Numbered from the stretch's first letter, positions 8,058-18,702 are shown. The stretch: 64,000 nucleotides of DNA from Affinundibacterium seohonense (GCF_014284305.1 NZ_JACOFW010000006.1:186001-250000); one strand, 5' to 3'. Notes: generated by a model from the sequence alone, not told the origin. Numbers and translations: made by a program.

Positions 8058-8411
8058 ATGCACAGAATACTAGCAGTAATATCTGCAGTTTACCGAGTAT
8101 TTATGTAGGAAAAGTGCTTAAATGTAGTAAAAAGTTAAAAGTGATGCGATTTACTACGCGAACGTGCCTTGCTGTCCTATGGTCTTGGTAAGGCGACTCT
8201 GAGCGATTGATGTTGAGAGTTGGTACCTGGATTTGCGTGGGGTGGGTTGATTGGGATGTCTGCGATGAACCAAATTAAGTCCAACGATGCACTACTCATC
8301 ACGGTCTTCGATAGCTCGCAATCTTAACTGAGATGTCTTAACCATATGCGATATTTCATGCTCCCAGAATTTACATATCTCACTCACACTGAAATGACTC
8401 TTTTCATCAAA
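8058..8411. other. Intergenic region upstream of hipA
   Basis: About 354 bp between the OLD-like gene and hipA, both on the minus strand. It should contain the hipA-hipB promoter and HipB operators. I did not see a clear palindromic operator pair, tRNA or coding sequence. The composition changes from AT-rich beside the OLD-like gene to more mixed near hipA. Confidence 0.4.
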
Positions 8412-10379
8412 TCAAATCGCTAGTATCCGCTTTAACTCATCAAAAATAAAACGAAATTTCTCCCAACTTTCCGGTGAAATATGAATGTCTTCGTTAAAAA
8501 CAAGTTCAGAAAATTTAGCTTTCGAAAGTGCTACATTGTCTCTTGTGCGGGCATCAAAAACACTCTCATCCACGATTACTTTTCTCCCCGCCTTATTAGA
8601 GTTATTAGGTTCACCCGCAATATGTAAATTCGAATCAGAATGGCAAAATTTAGAATTGCGATCGAACTCGCTCCCTAAAAATAATCGCTTTCCATCATAT
8701 TCAGTTTTAATTTCACTTTCATCAAAAAGTAACTCTGTTGAAATATCGTCAGGGCGAATTCTGAAAGAAAAAACATTTAACACATCGTCCCCATGGAGCT
8801 TAATATTGCTATCGTCAGAATCAAATATTCCGATTCTCTTGGGGAAATTTGGATTGAGTTCCTTTTTTCTGGTTTGAATGAGTTCTTTCAAATGTGCTTG
8901 TAACTGAGGGCCACTCATATCAAAATCGATCACAGTTCCACATGTCGTTAAATCTTTTTCAGAACACGAACCAAATCGTAGGAAGAATTTATCTTCGATC
9001 TCCAAATACTCATTTTTCCCATGAAAATATTTTAGCGCTCTCAGGAAATATTTCCAGTCTGTTTTGCCTTCTGTAATTATAAGTGGATGAGATGTAGCTA
9101 ATATTTTTGCACTCAATGAATCATATAGATCTTTGAAGCGATTATTCTGGGAAATCATCATTTCATATACTTCTCTATACATCTCGTTACTAACAGGATC
9201 GCAAGACCTGCCAGAATTGTCCAAATCAATTATTTGAGTACGCAATGCTTGAGTCTCTGCAAGCCCAATGCTTAAAAATGGTGAATGTGAGCTCAAAATA
9301 AACTGAACATTCGGAAATAGTCCAAAAAGAATTGGTAATATTTCCTTCTGTAAGCGGATGTGTAAATGCTTATCCACTTCATCTATTAGAACCAATCCAG
9401 TGACATCATTTAATGTACTTCGCACAGACAAATTGTCTATGTGGCGAAGAAGTTCGCCAAAAATTATCAATAAAGCAGCTTCGCCAGATGAAATATTGAA
9501 AATTGATGGATAAATTTGCTTAATGACATGTTTTGATGGTGGAGTTGCAGAATATGACGAGATGATTTCATAAGTATCCTTAACAACCTGCAAGCGCCCA
9601 CCGCCATTATTACGAAATCCTATACCAAATCGAACATCTCCAAAATTCTTCGATATCAGAATTTTTGATAAAATTAAATTGAGGTTTTGGGATATATTTT
9701 TTGAAAAATTCTCATCTTTATTGATATTCAAATCTAACAAGACATCCATAATCCAATTGATAAGCTGAGGAAGCCCAGTAACGACTTCGATCGGATTTAA
9801 AAGAAATCCAGAAAATCGGTCTTTTTTCGCAAAATCAATTTCTATTTTGTAGATATCATTTAGGTAGCTAGGTGCTTCATATCTATATGAGGGGAAATAA
9901 CACATTAGATTCTCAGAGAATATTTTTTGAATTTTCTCTTTTGTTGATGAGGCAGAAACTCTCTTCACTGGCGAACCTAAAACCGATTCGCCTTGAAAAT
10001 TGGAATAAGGAATTTTTTCTTCTAATGGAATTGTTAAATCGTATTCACTCGAATCGAGAGATCCAAGCATGTTCGCGTAATCAAATGTCTCGCCATCGTT
10101 ATTTCTGAAACGAAGATATACCAAAGAAAATTTACTGGGATCAAGCCTATCACTTGGTGTAAATATCCGATAATATTTCTGTGCTTTACCTTCGTACTCC
10201 AATTCAAAACCGAGTTTCGCGAACTCGTGAATCGAATCAACGATGTAAGACATTACTGTGGTTTTACCCCGCCCATTAACACCACTTAATATAGCTATCT
10301 CGTTCTGTCCGAATTCCAATCGCAGAGATTCGAATGGCGCTCGATTTATTAAGAATAAATCACTCAAATAAATACTCAT
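8412..10379 (-). CDS. OLD-like AAA ATPase with C-terminal TOPRIM-type domain
   Basis: 655 aa from ATG 10379, which has AGGAA eight bases upstream; the in-frame GTG at 10385 is only two bases from that site. It has ABC/SMC-type ATPase motifs: Walker A GVNGRGKTT (about 33-41), signature SSGEAALL, Walker B GLVLIDEVDKHLH, and H-loop LSSHSPF. After that come TOPRIM-like elements: ITEGKTDWKYF (acidic Glu) and RIGIFDSDD (DxD). This order is that of OLD nucleases and related anti-phage ATPases. No partner gene (for example a GajB-type UvrD helicase) is adjacent. The gene is visibly more AT-rich than its neighbours, which suggests transfer. The role as a defence nuclease is inference. Confidence 0.75.
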   Translation of the reverse strand: MSIYLSDLFLINRAPFESLRLEFGQNEIAILSGVNGRGKTTVMSYIVDSIHEFAKLGFELEYEGKAQKYYRIFTPSDRLDPSKFSLVYLRFRNNDGETFDYANMLGSLDSSEYDLTIPLEEKIPYSNFQGESVLGSPVKRVSASSTKEKIQKIFSENLMCYFPSYRYEAPSYLNDIYKIEIDFAKKDRFSGFLLNPIEVVTGLPQLINWIMDVLLDLNINKDENFSKNISQNLNLILSKILISKNFGDVRFGIGFRNNGGGRLQVVKDTYEIISSYSATPPSKHVIKQIYPSIFNISSGEAALLIIFGELLRHIDNLSVRSTLNDVTGLVLIDEVDKHLHIRLQKEILPILFGLFPNVQFILSSHSPFLSIGLAETQALRTQIIDLDNSGRSCDPVSNEMYREVYEMMISQNNRFKDLYDSLSAKILATSHPLIITEGKTDWKYFLRALKYFHGKNEYLEIEDKFFLRFGSCSEKDLTTCGTVIDFDMSGPQLQAHLKELIQTRKKELNPNFPKRIGIFDSDDSNIKLHGDDVLNVFSFRIRPDDISTELLFDESEIKTEYDGKRLFLGSEFDRNSKFCHSDSNLHIAGEPNNSNKAGRKVIVDESVFDARTRDNVALSKAKFSELVFNEDIHISPESWEKFRFIFDELKRILAI

Positions 10380-10488
10380 AATCACAATTCCTGTTGATTT
10401 CTGTAGGCCATTCGATTCAACTTCAATTCATCCATCAATCGTGTCGACTAGGTCTGCCATACACAAAATAGGCATACTATCCCACTGG

Positions 10489-10513
10489 ATTCCCGCTAAA
10501 GGCACGCGGGAAT
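10489..10513. repeat. REP-like palindrome
   Basis: ATTCCCGC and GCGGGAAT flank a 9-base loop, inside the context ggATTCCCGC...GCGGGAATgac. This resembles short extragenic palindromes scattered in many proteobacterial genomes. It lies between the OLD-like gene and the macroglobulin gene. Only one copy was noticed in this window. Confidence 0.5.
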
Positions 10514-10539
10514 GACTTAGCTCACGGTTCTTTTCAACA

Positions 10540-10574
10540 CCTCAAGGACTGCGTCAATACGCGCGTCCTTGAGG
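10540..10574 (-). terminator. Hairpin downstream of the macroglobulin gene
   Basis: CCTCAAGGAC (10540-10549) pairs with GTCCTTGAGG (10565-10574); GCGT/ACGC inside the loop can extend the stem. It sits 18 bp past the stop of the minus-strand macroglobulin gene. There is no long T-run, so termination strength is uncertain. Confidence 0.55.
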
Positions 10575-10592
10575 CATTTCCTAACAAACTAA

Positions 10593-13500
10593 CTACTTCC
10601 CACCACGCGGATCAACCACATTCACCGCTTCAGGCGAAGGTCCATTAGCGCGGATATCAGGTCGATACATATCCTCAGCATAAGTCCCTGGTACATGGAA
10701 GCGGCCTGGTGTGACGACGCGTAGCATGTAGAAGAGATTGATCGGACTGCCACTCAGCCTGACTGCGGCAACGAATCTGTCGTCGCGGTATTCCTTGTGC
10801 TTGATGCGTTCATCCGCCATCGCGGCTGCGAGGTTGACACCGTCAATGCTGAATTCACCTGCTTGTGGGCCTTGTGAGATGTTTAGATTTTCTACCTCTA
10901 AGCCTGCTGGGATATGATCGATTACCAAGGCATCTTCGATGGTTTGTTTAGACTTGGCGGTGACGCGTACGATCAGCATGTCGCCAACTTTGAGATTACC
11001 GCCACTCCATGGTTTGCCTGCAACGGTGAACCATTTGCGCTCTAAGCTAATTTTTTCTGCGCTTGGAATTGGCAATTTCAATGGATAACCACTGGCCTCA
11101 AGTTCTATCCACAATGGATTGGCACCTTTGTTTTCCAGCGTGATACCTTTGATTGCCAAGGCGGGATCGAAGCTGCGGCTCTCGCTGTTTTTGGAACTAA
11201 TCGTGTTGCTGCCATCGGCAGTTTTGAGTACCACTTCCCATGGATCAGTGACAGTGCCACCGGCTGCGCGTGCCGCTAAGAATAAAGCGATACGTTCTTG
11301 GGTGGAGAAATAACCACGAGGTTTGCCGAGGCGATCTGCCAAATTCGTCAGTATGGTTTCACGTTGTGGGTGAGCGACTTTATGACGCAACATCAAAGCA
11401 TAAGACATGGCTTGATCGCGCACTGCCGTGCCATAGTCGCCGAGATAATCCCAATCCCAGTCGGTGCGTATGCCATACGGTTTCGTCATAGCGTCATTGA
11501 AGGCAACATCAGCACGTTTTTGATCGCCCATCAATTGCAACGCTAAACCCAGATGGACCAATGCAAGCGGTGATTTCGCACGATCGCGGTAGCTGTCGTG
11601 CAGCAAACGAAGAGACGCTAACGAAGCCTTTTGATCGCGTGCCAACATATAACCGATGTGCGCTAATTCGGCAAAGCGTTGATGACTATTGCGGATCAAA
11701 TCGTAATCGCGCCAATCATACTGTCCATTTGCATTTGGTTTAACCGCGGCTGGTAATGGCGAGAATTGATTCGCTGCGCCGTTAAGTTTTTCGGTCATCC
11801 ATTTTTGCGCACGTTTGCTCATTTCTTCTGGCACATTAAAGCCTGCTTCGCGTGCATCAGCTAAGAAGCTGGTGACGTAAGGTGTCAGCCACATTTCGTA
11901 GGAACCATCGTTGCCATTCCACAAGCGGAAGCCACCTTCTGCTCCTTGCATGCCAGCGATGCGACTGATCGCGCCTTCGATAAACTTAGCCCGTTGTTCA
12001 CGCGTATGCGGTACTAGTCCAACCGCTTTTGCGCCTTCTTCATCGATGTAGACATGTGGATAAGCCGCACTGGTGGTTTGCTCTAAACAGCCATACGGAT
12101 AGTCGAGCAAACCCTTGACGATACTGCGTACATTCAATGGTGGGCGATTCGACATTACCACACTCAAAGTTGCCGAGCCGCGATAGAAACGCTCAACCAT
12201 ATTGGCATCGAGTTTTTGTGTTGCGCCTGGCTCGATACGCAGGCGACGTGCATCTTGCTCACGCGGTACTGGTGGTTGGATTTGCAGTGCGAATTCTCTG
12301 CGTATCACGACGGGTTTTGCACCTGCGGTTTTTACATCGAGAGTGATGCGTGACAAACCAAACGGTTCGGTCGGCTCCACATTAAAACGCAAGATCGTTC
12401 TTTGTTTAGGAACCAGTTTGATATTGCGTTCACCTTCGGCGATTTTCAATAATTTATCCGCAGAGAGTTTGATGTTAATACTCTGCTCGCTTGGCATCAT
12501 ATTGGTCACATCTAATGCAAATGTCGAGGTATCGCCGGGACCGATAAAGCGTGGCGTTGCGATCTCGGCGACGATAGGGGCGCTGACCACAAGCTCTTTA
12601 TCAGTGCTACCGTAAGCGTCATCGGTCGATGCGACGACCATCACGCGCAAAGTACCATTGAAGTCAGGAATATTCAGAGGCACATCGGCTTCGCCTTTGT
12701 CGTTGAGCTGCACTGGACCTGAAAAGATATCGACCAATTTCACCTTCTTAGGCATGCTCTTCGTATCACGTTTACCGGCATCACCGCCCCATTTGATTTT
12801 GCCGGGCGTGCCATCCATACGCTCAATTAATTTACCGTAAATATCGGTCAACTCGGCGCTGAAACGATGTTTTCCGAAGAAGAAATCAAACGGATCTGGC
12901 GTTTTAAAACTAGTGATATTCAGAATGCCGACATCGACAGCGGAGACCGTTACCATGGCTTTTTTACCAGCAGCATTCTCGACTTTCACTTTGGCGATCA
13001 TGCGTTTTTCTGGCTCAACTTGGGCTGGTGTTGACACACTGACTTTCAACTTACGCGGCTCACGTGCCAGGGGCAACCAAGTTAAACCGACTGCACGCGC
13101 AGGCGTGACTTTATCGCCTTGACTGCCGGGACGGAACACGACGGTCGAGATATACATATCAGAGCGGTTCCAAGCTTTGTCAATTGGAATACTCACCGTC
13201 GTTCCATCGGTGCTGACGGAAACGCGTTTACTCCACAAGACTTTATCGGCTTCGACTAAGACCAGAGCTTCACCATCATGCGGTGGAATAATTTTGAGCT
13301 TAACGTCGCGGCCAGGTTTAGCTGGTGCGCCTTCTAATTGCAGACGAACACGATCAGGACGATTGCCTACGCTTTCGCTATCCTGCGCATTCCAACCTGC
13401 GTAGAAGAAGTAGCGTGCGACTAAATTAGTTTCTGGATCGGTGATTTCTAAACGATAGCGCCCCCACTTCACTGGCACAGTTAACTTAGCGCGGTTCTTT

Positions 13501-15698
13501 AATTCCAAAGCACCGGCATGGATTGTTTCTTCACCTTCGGTATAGCCTGAATGCCAACCACGCCCGGCTTCAAAACGCCAATAGTATTCGCGTTCTTCAC
13601 GCACCAATTTAAATGGTGCTTGCTTTAGGACAGAAAATTTACCAGCAGTATTCACACGGATAATTTCAAACTCCGCCATGCTACCTTCGCGAGTAACGTC
13701 TTTTTCAAATAGTGGACGGATGCCTATCATGTGCTGCGCAGGCCACCAGACACGTTCAATTGAGCGCACGACCGGACGGCCGCCAGACTCTAATAAGCTA
13801 AATGCAGCACGTACTTTCAATGGTGATTTTGCATTCGCAACGAAAGGCACATCGACTTCGGCTTTGCCACTATCATCCAAGCTCGTTTCTTCGAGTTCAG
13901 AACGACTCTTATTCGTATCATCGGCGAAATCACCGAAGATAAAGCCCGGCCATTCTTTCGCAACAGGATTCTTGAAACGCTCTTGTGCCACGCTTCCAAG
14001 CAAGCGATTACCAGCAGCTGGCGCGCCGTACAAATAATCGCCTTGCACGTCAACACCAAAACTGGTGGTATCGGCCAATGGCGTGGTTTCCGATGTCAAA
14101 CTCAGCTTCATGCGCTCTGGTAAAAATTCTTCCACCTGAAATGTGTAGATAGAATCTGGACGTTTAGCCGTCGGATCGGCGCGGAATTCCAAACTCCATT
14201 TCCCTGTCGCGGCATCAGGTGGTAAATCGATCGTGTTCTGCAAATATCCCGGCGTCTTGGAATTAGGTTGCCAGATGCTGGAGCTGACGACATCGCCACT
14301 TGGCTTCTTCAAATCGACTTTGATCGGTGCGGGCGGTAAGGCTACGCCTTCTGCTGTGCGCGCCATTAAGGATGCAGTGAATTTTTCACCGGGACGGTAC
14401 AGATCACGCCCTGACCACGCGAACAATTTGGCATCGCGCGGCAAATGGCCACCAATATCAAATTCAGCTAAATCCAAACCTGGTTCTTGTAGTGCAATGA
14501 TTGAGGTTTCTTTACCGCGTTTGGCCAACAATAATTTGGCGCCATTCGGCAAACCCGGCAAAACACCATGACCATCGCCATCGGTTTTTCCACGCAATAA
14601 GACTTTACCGTCGGCACCCAAGACTTCTAGATCAACGCTCCCCTGCGCCGAGCCTTCTTTTAATGAAGTTGTGAAGACATCCGTTTGTTTCAATTGGCGA
14701 CGTACATGCAAACCAATATCACTGACGTAAAAATACGTAACTTGATAATCGTATTCGTAATGACCAGGACGACGCATTACTGCAACATAGATGCCTGGTT
14801 CTTTTAATTCAGTAATTTTTTCGACAGGTAAAAAGCTGACTTTGCGGCTATTTGGTACTTCATTGGTGACGAACCGATTTTGATAAACGCTGTCGGCAAT
14901 ACCTTGCAAGGCATTTAATTGCCAACCTGAGGTTAAGCCTTTGAGTTTATTGCGATTACCGTAGTAGTCATAATAATCCTCCTCACCACCCTCGCCTTCA
15001 CCTTCTTCGTCAACACTTTCACCATGTCGATTTTTACCAATCACCATATCAATAAACTTCGGGAGCTTTTCTGGCGAGACACGCAAAAATTCCACATCCA
15101 CTTCAGGAATGTTGACCGTCACAACTGGTAAGCCACCATTTAAACCTGCTGGCAATACCGTACCCTTACTCGCAAAGAAGTAAGATGGCGCCATTTCATC
15201 ACTAATGACGTCGCAACTAGCCGCGCTCTCTAATTTTTTGCCCGAGCTGGCAGCGAGCATACCACTCAGCTTAACGCTATATTTATGACCCGCTTTTACA
15301 AACGGAAAAAGTAAAACATGCGGATTATCAGAAACGATCCAACCACCTTTGACCAAATCGCTAGGTTTAGATGCGGCAGCGGCCGAGGCCTGACCGGACG
15401 ACGTTTTATTTTGCTCCGCTTTGCTATCACCTAGATCGGTAACTTCAATCAACTTGTCCAACGCTTGATCTGGATCGACGCTTTGCGAAAACATTACCGC
15501 CAAAGCTGGTTTGTCCTCATGCAAACGAGCCAAACAAGATCCCATCGTAAATGGTGCATCGGGATTCAGCACAACCGCATCACCACTCACTGGCACACGA
15601 TTCTTGCTTTTTTTCATCCACCAAATTCCTGCACCAGCAGATACCAGAGCGATGCTCAACAACCCGACGGCAAGGCTCTTTTTAGAAAATTGTGTCAT
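10593..15698 (-). CDS. Bacterial alpha-2-macroglobulin family protein, thioester type
   Basis: 1701 aa from ATG 15698, chosen because AGGGA lies 7 bases upstream; frames further upstream lack an RBS. An N-terminal hydrophobic anchor (about 8-26, LAVGLLSIALVSAGAGIWWM) followed by KKSK points to an inner-membrane-anchored periplasmic protein; no lipobox Cys is seen. An acidic Glu/Gly/Tyr insert (EEGEGEGGEED) lies at about 230-250. Macroglobulin domains follow, for example DLYRPGEKF and a long 'bait' region. The thioester motif CLEQ is at Cys about 1204 (YPYGCLEQTT). Family role: trapping of invading proteases, by analogy with E. coli YfhM. The usual partner pbpC is not adjacent. Confidence 0.88.
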   Translation of the reverse strand: MTQFSKKSLAVGLLSIALVSAGAGIWWMKKSKNRVPVSGDAVVLNPDAPFTMGSCLARLHEDKPALAVMFSQSVDPDQALDKLIEVTDLGDSKAEQNKTSSGQASAAAASKPSDLVKGGWIVSDNPHVLLFPFVKAGHKYSVKLSGMLAASSGKKLESAASCDVISDEMAPSYFFASKGTVLPAGLNGGLPVVTVNIPEVDVEFLRVSPEKLPKFIDMVIGKNRHGESVDEEGEGEGGEEDYYDYYGNRNKLKGLTSGWQLNALQGIADSVYQNRFVTNEVPNSRKVSFLPVEKITELKEPGIYVAVMRRPGHYEYDYQVTYFYVSDIGLHVRRQLKQTDVFTTSLKEGSAQGSVDLEVLGADGKVLLRGKTDGDGHGVLPGLPNGAKLLLAKRGKETSIIALQEPGLDLAEFDIGGHLPRDAKLFAWSGRDLYRPGEKFTASLMARTAEGVALPPAPIKVDLKKPSGDVVSSSIWQPNSKTPGYLQNTIDLPPDAATGKWSLEFRADPTAKRPDSIYTFQVEEFLPERMKLSLTSETTPLADTTSFGVDVQGDYLYGAPAAGNRLLGSVAQERFKNPVAKEWPGFIFGDFADDTNKSRSELEETSLDDSGKAEVDVPFVANAKSPLKVRAAFSLLESGGRPVVRSIERVWWPAQHMIGIRPLFEKDVTREGSMAEFEIIRVNTAGKFSVLKQAPFKLVREEREYYWRFEAGRGWHSGYTEGEETIHAGALELKNRAKLTVPVKWGRYRLEITDPETNLVARYFFYAGWNAQDSESVGNRPDRVRLQLEGAPAKPGRDVKLKIIPPHDGEALVLVEADKVLWSKRVSVSTDGTTVSIPIDKAWNRSDMYISTVVFRPGSQGDKVTPARAVGLTWLPLAREPRKLKVSVSTPAQVEPEKRMIAKVKVENAAGKKAMVTVSAVDVGILNITSFKTPDPFDFFFGKHRFSAELTDIYGKLIERMDGTPGKIKWGGDAGKRDTKSMPKKVKLVDIFSGPVQLNDKGEADVPLNIPDFNGTLRVMVVASTDDAYGSTDKELVVSAPIVAEIATPRFIGPGDTSTFALDVTNMMPSEQSINIKLSADKLLKIAEGERNIKLVPKQRTILRFNVEPTEPFGLSRITLDVKTAGAKPVVIRREFALQIQPPVPREQDARRLRIEPGATQKLDANMVERFYRGSATLSVVMSNRPPLNVRSIVKGLLDYPYGCLEQTTSAAYPHVYIDEEGAKAVGLVPHTREQRAKFIEGAISRIAGMQGAEGGFRLWNGNDGSYEMWLTPYVTSFLADAREAGFNVPEEMSKRAQKWMTEKLNGAANQFSPLPAAVKPNANGQYDWRDYDLIRNSHQRFAELAHIGYMLARDQKASLASLRLLHDSYRDRAKSPLALVHLGLALQLMGDQKRADVAFNDAMTKPYGIRTDWDWDYLGDYGTAVRDQAMSYALMLRHKVAHPQRETILTNLADRLGKPRGYFSTQERIALFLAARAAGGTVTDPWEVVLKTADGSNTISSKNSESRSFDPALAIKGITLENKGANPLWIELEASGYPLKLPIPSAEKISLERKWFTVAGKPWSGGNLKVGDMLIVRVTAKSKQTIEDALVIDHIPAGLEVENLNISQGPQAGEFSIDGVNLAAAMADERIKHKEYRDDRFVAAVRLSGSPINLFYMLRVVTPGRFHVPGTYAEDMYRPDIRANGPSPEAVNVVDPRGGK

Positions 15699-16025
15699 CT
15701 TCATTTCCCTAATTATCAATGATGCCAATATAGCATTGGACAGAATACAAAAGTGTAAAACTCAAGCTATTACCGGAAAGATTTTGTTAGTACATAAAAT
15801 CAATAAAAAAAGAAGCAAATACAGCAACAAGATCTAAAAAGCAATTCTCAATTGCAATAAAAACACCGAAAAACAACAAGCCCATAGATCATATTGCGCC
15901 TAACAATTCGCTCCTGTAGTATCAAACAGCCTAATTTTTGCAGGGCAGCAAGGCATACCAGTAATAAATACGCATTGAATGACACCCTGTCATTCAATAC
16001 AAATAAATCAAATGGGAGATAAGAA
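15699..16025. other. AT-rich intergenic region upstream of the TonB receptor
   Basis: About 327 bp between the divergent macroglobulin and receptor genes. It is AT-rich and contains the inverted repeat listed at 15974-15998. No open frame with family resemblance was found. It must carry both promoters. Confidence 0.5.
15974..15998. promoter_or_regulatory. Perfect 11-bp inverted repeat upstream of TonB receptor
   Basis: ATTGAATGACA, CCC, TGTCATTCAAT: an exact palindrome with a 3-base centre. It ends 15 bases before the GGGAG ribosome site of the receptor (16014-16018). It could be a repressor operator or an mRNA hairpin close to the start codon. It does not match the Fur consensus by eye. Confidence 0.6.
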
Positions 16026-18629
16026 TTGAAAAATAAATCAACAAACTCCGGCCGTTCGCCGAAACAAGAACTGTTTGCAAAAAGCGCTGTTCAGATCGCT
16101 ATTTTGATGTTGGCAACTGGTGGTATCGCCAACGCGCAAGAGGCCAGTCCAAACAAGCCCGTTGCGACACAAGAAGTGTAACAAGTCGTGGTGACATCGA
16201 CCGGTACCCGCGGCTCCAACCGAACAGTGATTGATACTCCTGTACCGGTCGATATTTTGTCTGCTAGTGAACTGACCAAAACAGCGCAAGCATCTCTGGA
16301 TAAAGCCTTAGCCTTCCGCGTGCCTTCCTTTAATACCGTACAAACACCAGTCAATGACGCCACGTCTTTGCTCGATCCTTATGAGATCCGTAACATGGGT
16401 CCAAGCCGCGCGTTGATTTTGATTAATGGAAAACGCAAAAATTCTAGCTCATTGGTCTACACTCAAACCTCACCAGGTCGTGGTGAAAGTGGTGCTGATA
16501 TCTCTGCTATTCCACAAGATGCGATTAAGCGTATCGAAGTTTTGCGTGACGGTGCTTCTGCACAATACGGTTCCGATGCAATTGCTGGTGTGGTTAATAT
16601 TATTTTGAAAGACAATCCGACTGGCGGCTCCATCACTGCGAAACTTGGAAAGACATCCCAAGGCGATGGAAAATCAGAGGGATTGACCTGGAACCAAGGT
16701 TTAGCATTGGGCGATCAAGGATTCGTGAACTTTACTGTTGACACTTCCCATAATGGCCTGGCAAATCGCTCAGCCGTTTTGAACGTACAAGATGAAGTTA
16801 ATTACTGGGAAAGTGATGTTGCAACAGTAAGCAAATTTTTGGCAAAACGTCCTGACGGTGGCCATGTAAATGGTTCACCGGATACACGCGCAAATAAATT
16901 CCTGATTAACTCTCGCTATGACATCACCGATGGCGTGAATATTTATGCGAACGCGGCATACGTCGATAAGAAAATTGATAGCTATGCCAACTACCGCACG
17001 CCATACTGGAGACCTACTGATTATGGCTTACTCCATCCAGCAGGAACACCATATGAAGGCTATGTACCAGGTTTCTTGGGCGCATTAAAAGATTACAATG
17101 CAACATTCGGTAGCAAATTTAATACAGCAGGGTGGGATTCCGATGTCAGTCTTACTTTTGGTGGCAATGAACAAGCGTACACAATCACCAATTCCGTTAA
17201 CCGTGCTGTGGAACAAAAATTCCTCGACGGCATAGTACTACCAGAACACGGGCAAACCCGCTTTGATGCTGGCGGAACAAAATTCACACACGCAGTGCTA
17301 AATGCAGACTTTTCTAAAGAGCTCACGAAAGGGATCAACGCGTATTTTGGGTCTGAGATTCGCTCAGAAAAATACACTATTGTTGCTGGTGACCGTGGTT
17401 CCTACTTGTATGCTGGTGCGGATTCCTATGCGGGTAACTCGCCTGCAACGTACCTTCAAGATGGTGTACAGAAAAAAGGACAGGCCGGATCTTGGACTCG
17501 ATCGAACTATGGTATTTACGGCGGTAGCATCATCGACGTTTCTAAAGAATTCGTCGTTGATGTGACAGGTCGCTATGAAAAATACAGTGATTTCGGCAAT
17601 GCAATGATTGGTAAGCTGAGCGGAAAATACACGGTTAACGATGAAGTTACTTTGCGTGGGTCGATTTCATCTGGCTTTAGAGCTCCATCATTAATGCAAA
17701 TTTACACTGAAAAAAATCAATATTCTTTTTCAGGTGGCAAAATTCTGGTCACAGGCATTCTCAACAACATCTCTGACGATGCTACAAAATTGGGCGTCAA
17801 CAAACTCAAAGCAGAAAAATCTACCAATATCACACTGGGTCTAGGTTATAAGCCGACTAAAGATACCAGTATCACGCTTGATTACTACAACATCTCACTG
17901 AAAGATCGAATTATCTTGGGTTCAACTTTGGGCCCAACAGGCGATGCTAAATCAGCGATTGATCAAGTCTTGGCTAAGCGCGAATGGGTCGGGTTGAGTT
18001 TCTTTGCCAACGCAATGGATAGCAAGACTTCCGGCATTGATTACGTTTTCAATCAGCGCAATATCAAATTAGGAGACGCTAAGTTAGCTTTCAATTTGTC
18101 TGGCAACTACACACTTAAGAACGAACGCGATGGCAATATTACCAATCCATCCAGCGTATCAAGCGCAGGAATGTCTGTATTTGACCATACTCAAGACGCA
18201 TTAATGTTCACCTCAAGACCAAAATTCAAGACCATCTTTGGAATCGACGCTGACTTTGATGATTTTAATCTGTCGCTTAACAACACCGTGTTTGGCCCGA
18301 CCAAATTCAGGAACGCAGATATTGATAAAAACCTAGCCGTCGTCTTCAAAACGAAAACTGTTACTGACTTTTCAATCAACTATCAGGTGACAAAAAATAT
18401 CACCCTAGCATTCAACATCAACAATATGTTTGATGTGACGCCAGCTTGGAATTTCGAGGCCGCAGGAGACAAAGCAAAGGGTGAAGCCATTCTGAAAGAT
18501 CCAGCAAAAGTTAAGACACAGATTTCGAATGCTACCTTTAACGGTCGCTATCCTATGGTCACCTACGACGGTTCACATTTCAGCCAATTAGGCCGTATGT
18601 ACAACCTCTCGTTGAACTATCGTTTCTAA
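16026..18629 (+). pseudogene. TonB-dependent outer-membrane receptor with in-frame TAA after codon 51
   Basis: A TTG at 16026 has GGGAG seven bases upstream. It opens 51 codons that read as a proper signal peptide (IAILMLATGGIANAQ), ending ...ATQEV. A TAA follows at 16179-16181, and the same frame continues QVVVTSTGTR, the usual TonB-box/plug start, with no further stop to 18629. The downstream 813 codons carry the plug (AIKRIEVLRDGASAQYGSDAIAGVVNIIL) and a 22-strand-type barrel ending in LSLNYRF. The ligand is unknown. A single CAA-to-TAA change explains the break. Without readthrough, any product starting at GTG 16188 lacks an export signal, so the gene is probably non-functional or the base is an error. 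Confidence 0.75.
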
Positions 18630-18670
18630 AGCACTTCCTGATACTTCTCTGAAGTATCAAAGTCAAACGA

Positions 18671-18702
18671 AAAAGACCGCGATGCACTCGCGGTCTTTTT
18701 TT
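18671..18702 (+). terminator. Intrinsic terminator, probably bidirectional
   Basis: AAAAGACCGCGA, loop, TCGCGGTCTTTTTTT. It lies between the convergent receptor and BtuF-like genes. The T-run on both strands suggests it serves both. A second small hairpin (TGATACTTC/GAAGTATCA, 18639-18659) precedes it. Confidence 0.9.

Noticed and set aside
16179-16187. Programmed stop readthrough at the TonB-receptor TAA (TAA-CAA)
   Set aside because: The context only partly resembles known readthrough sites; a point nonsense or error is simpler.
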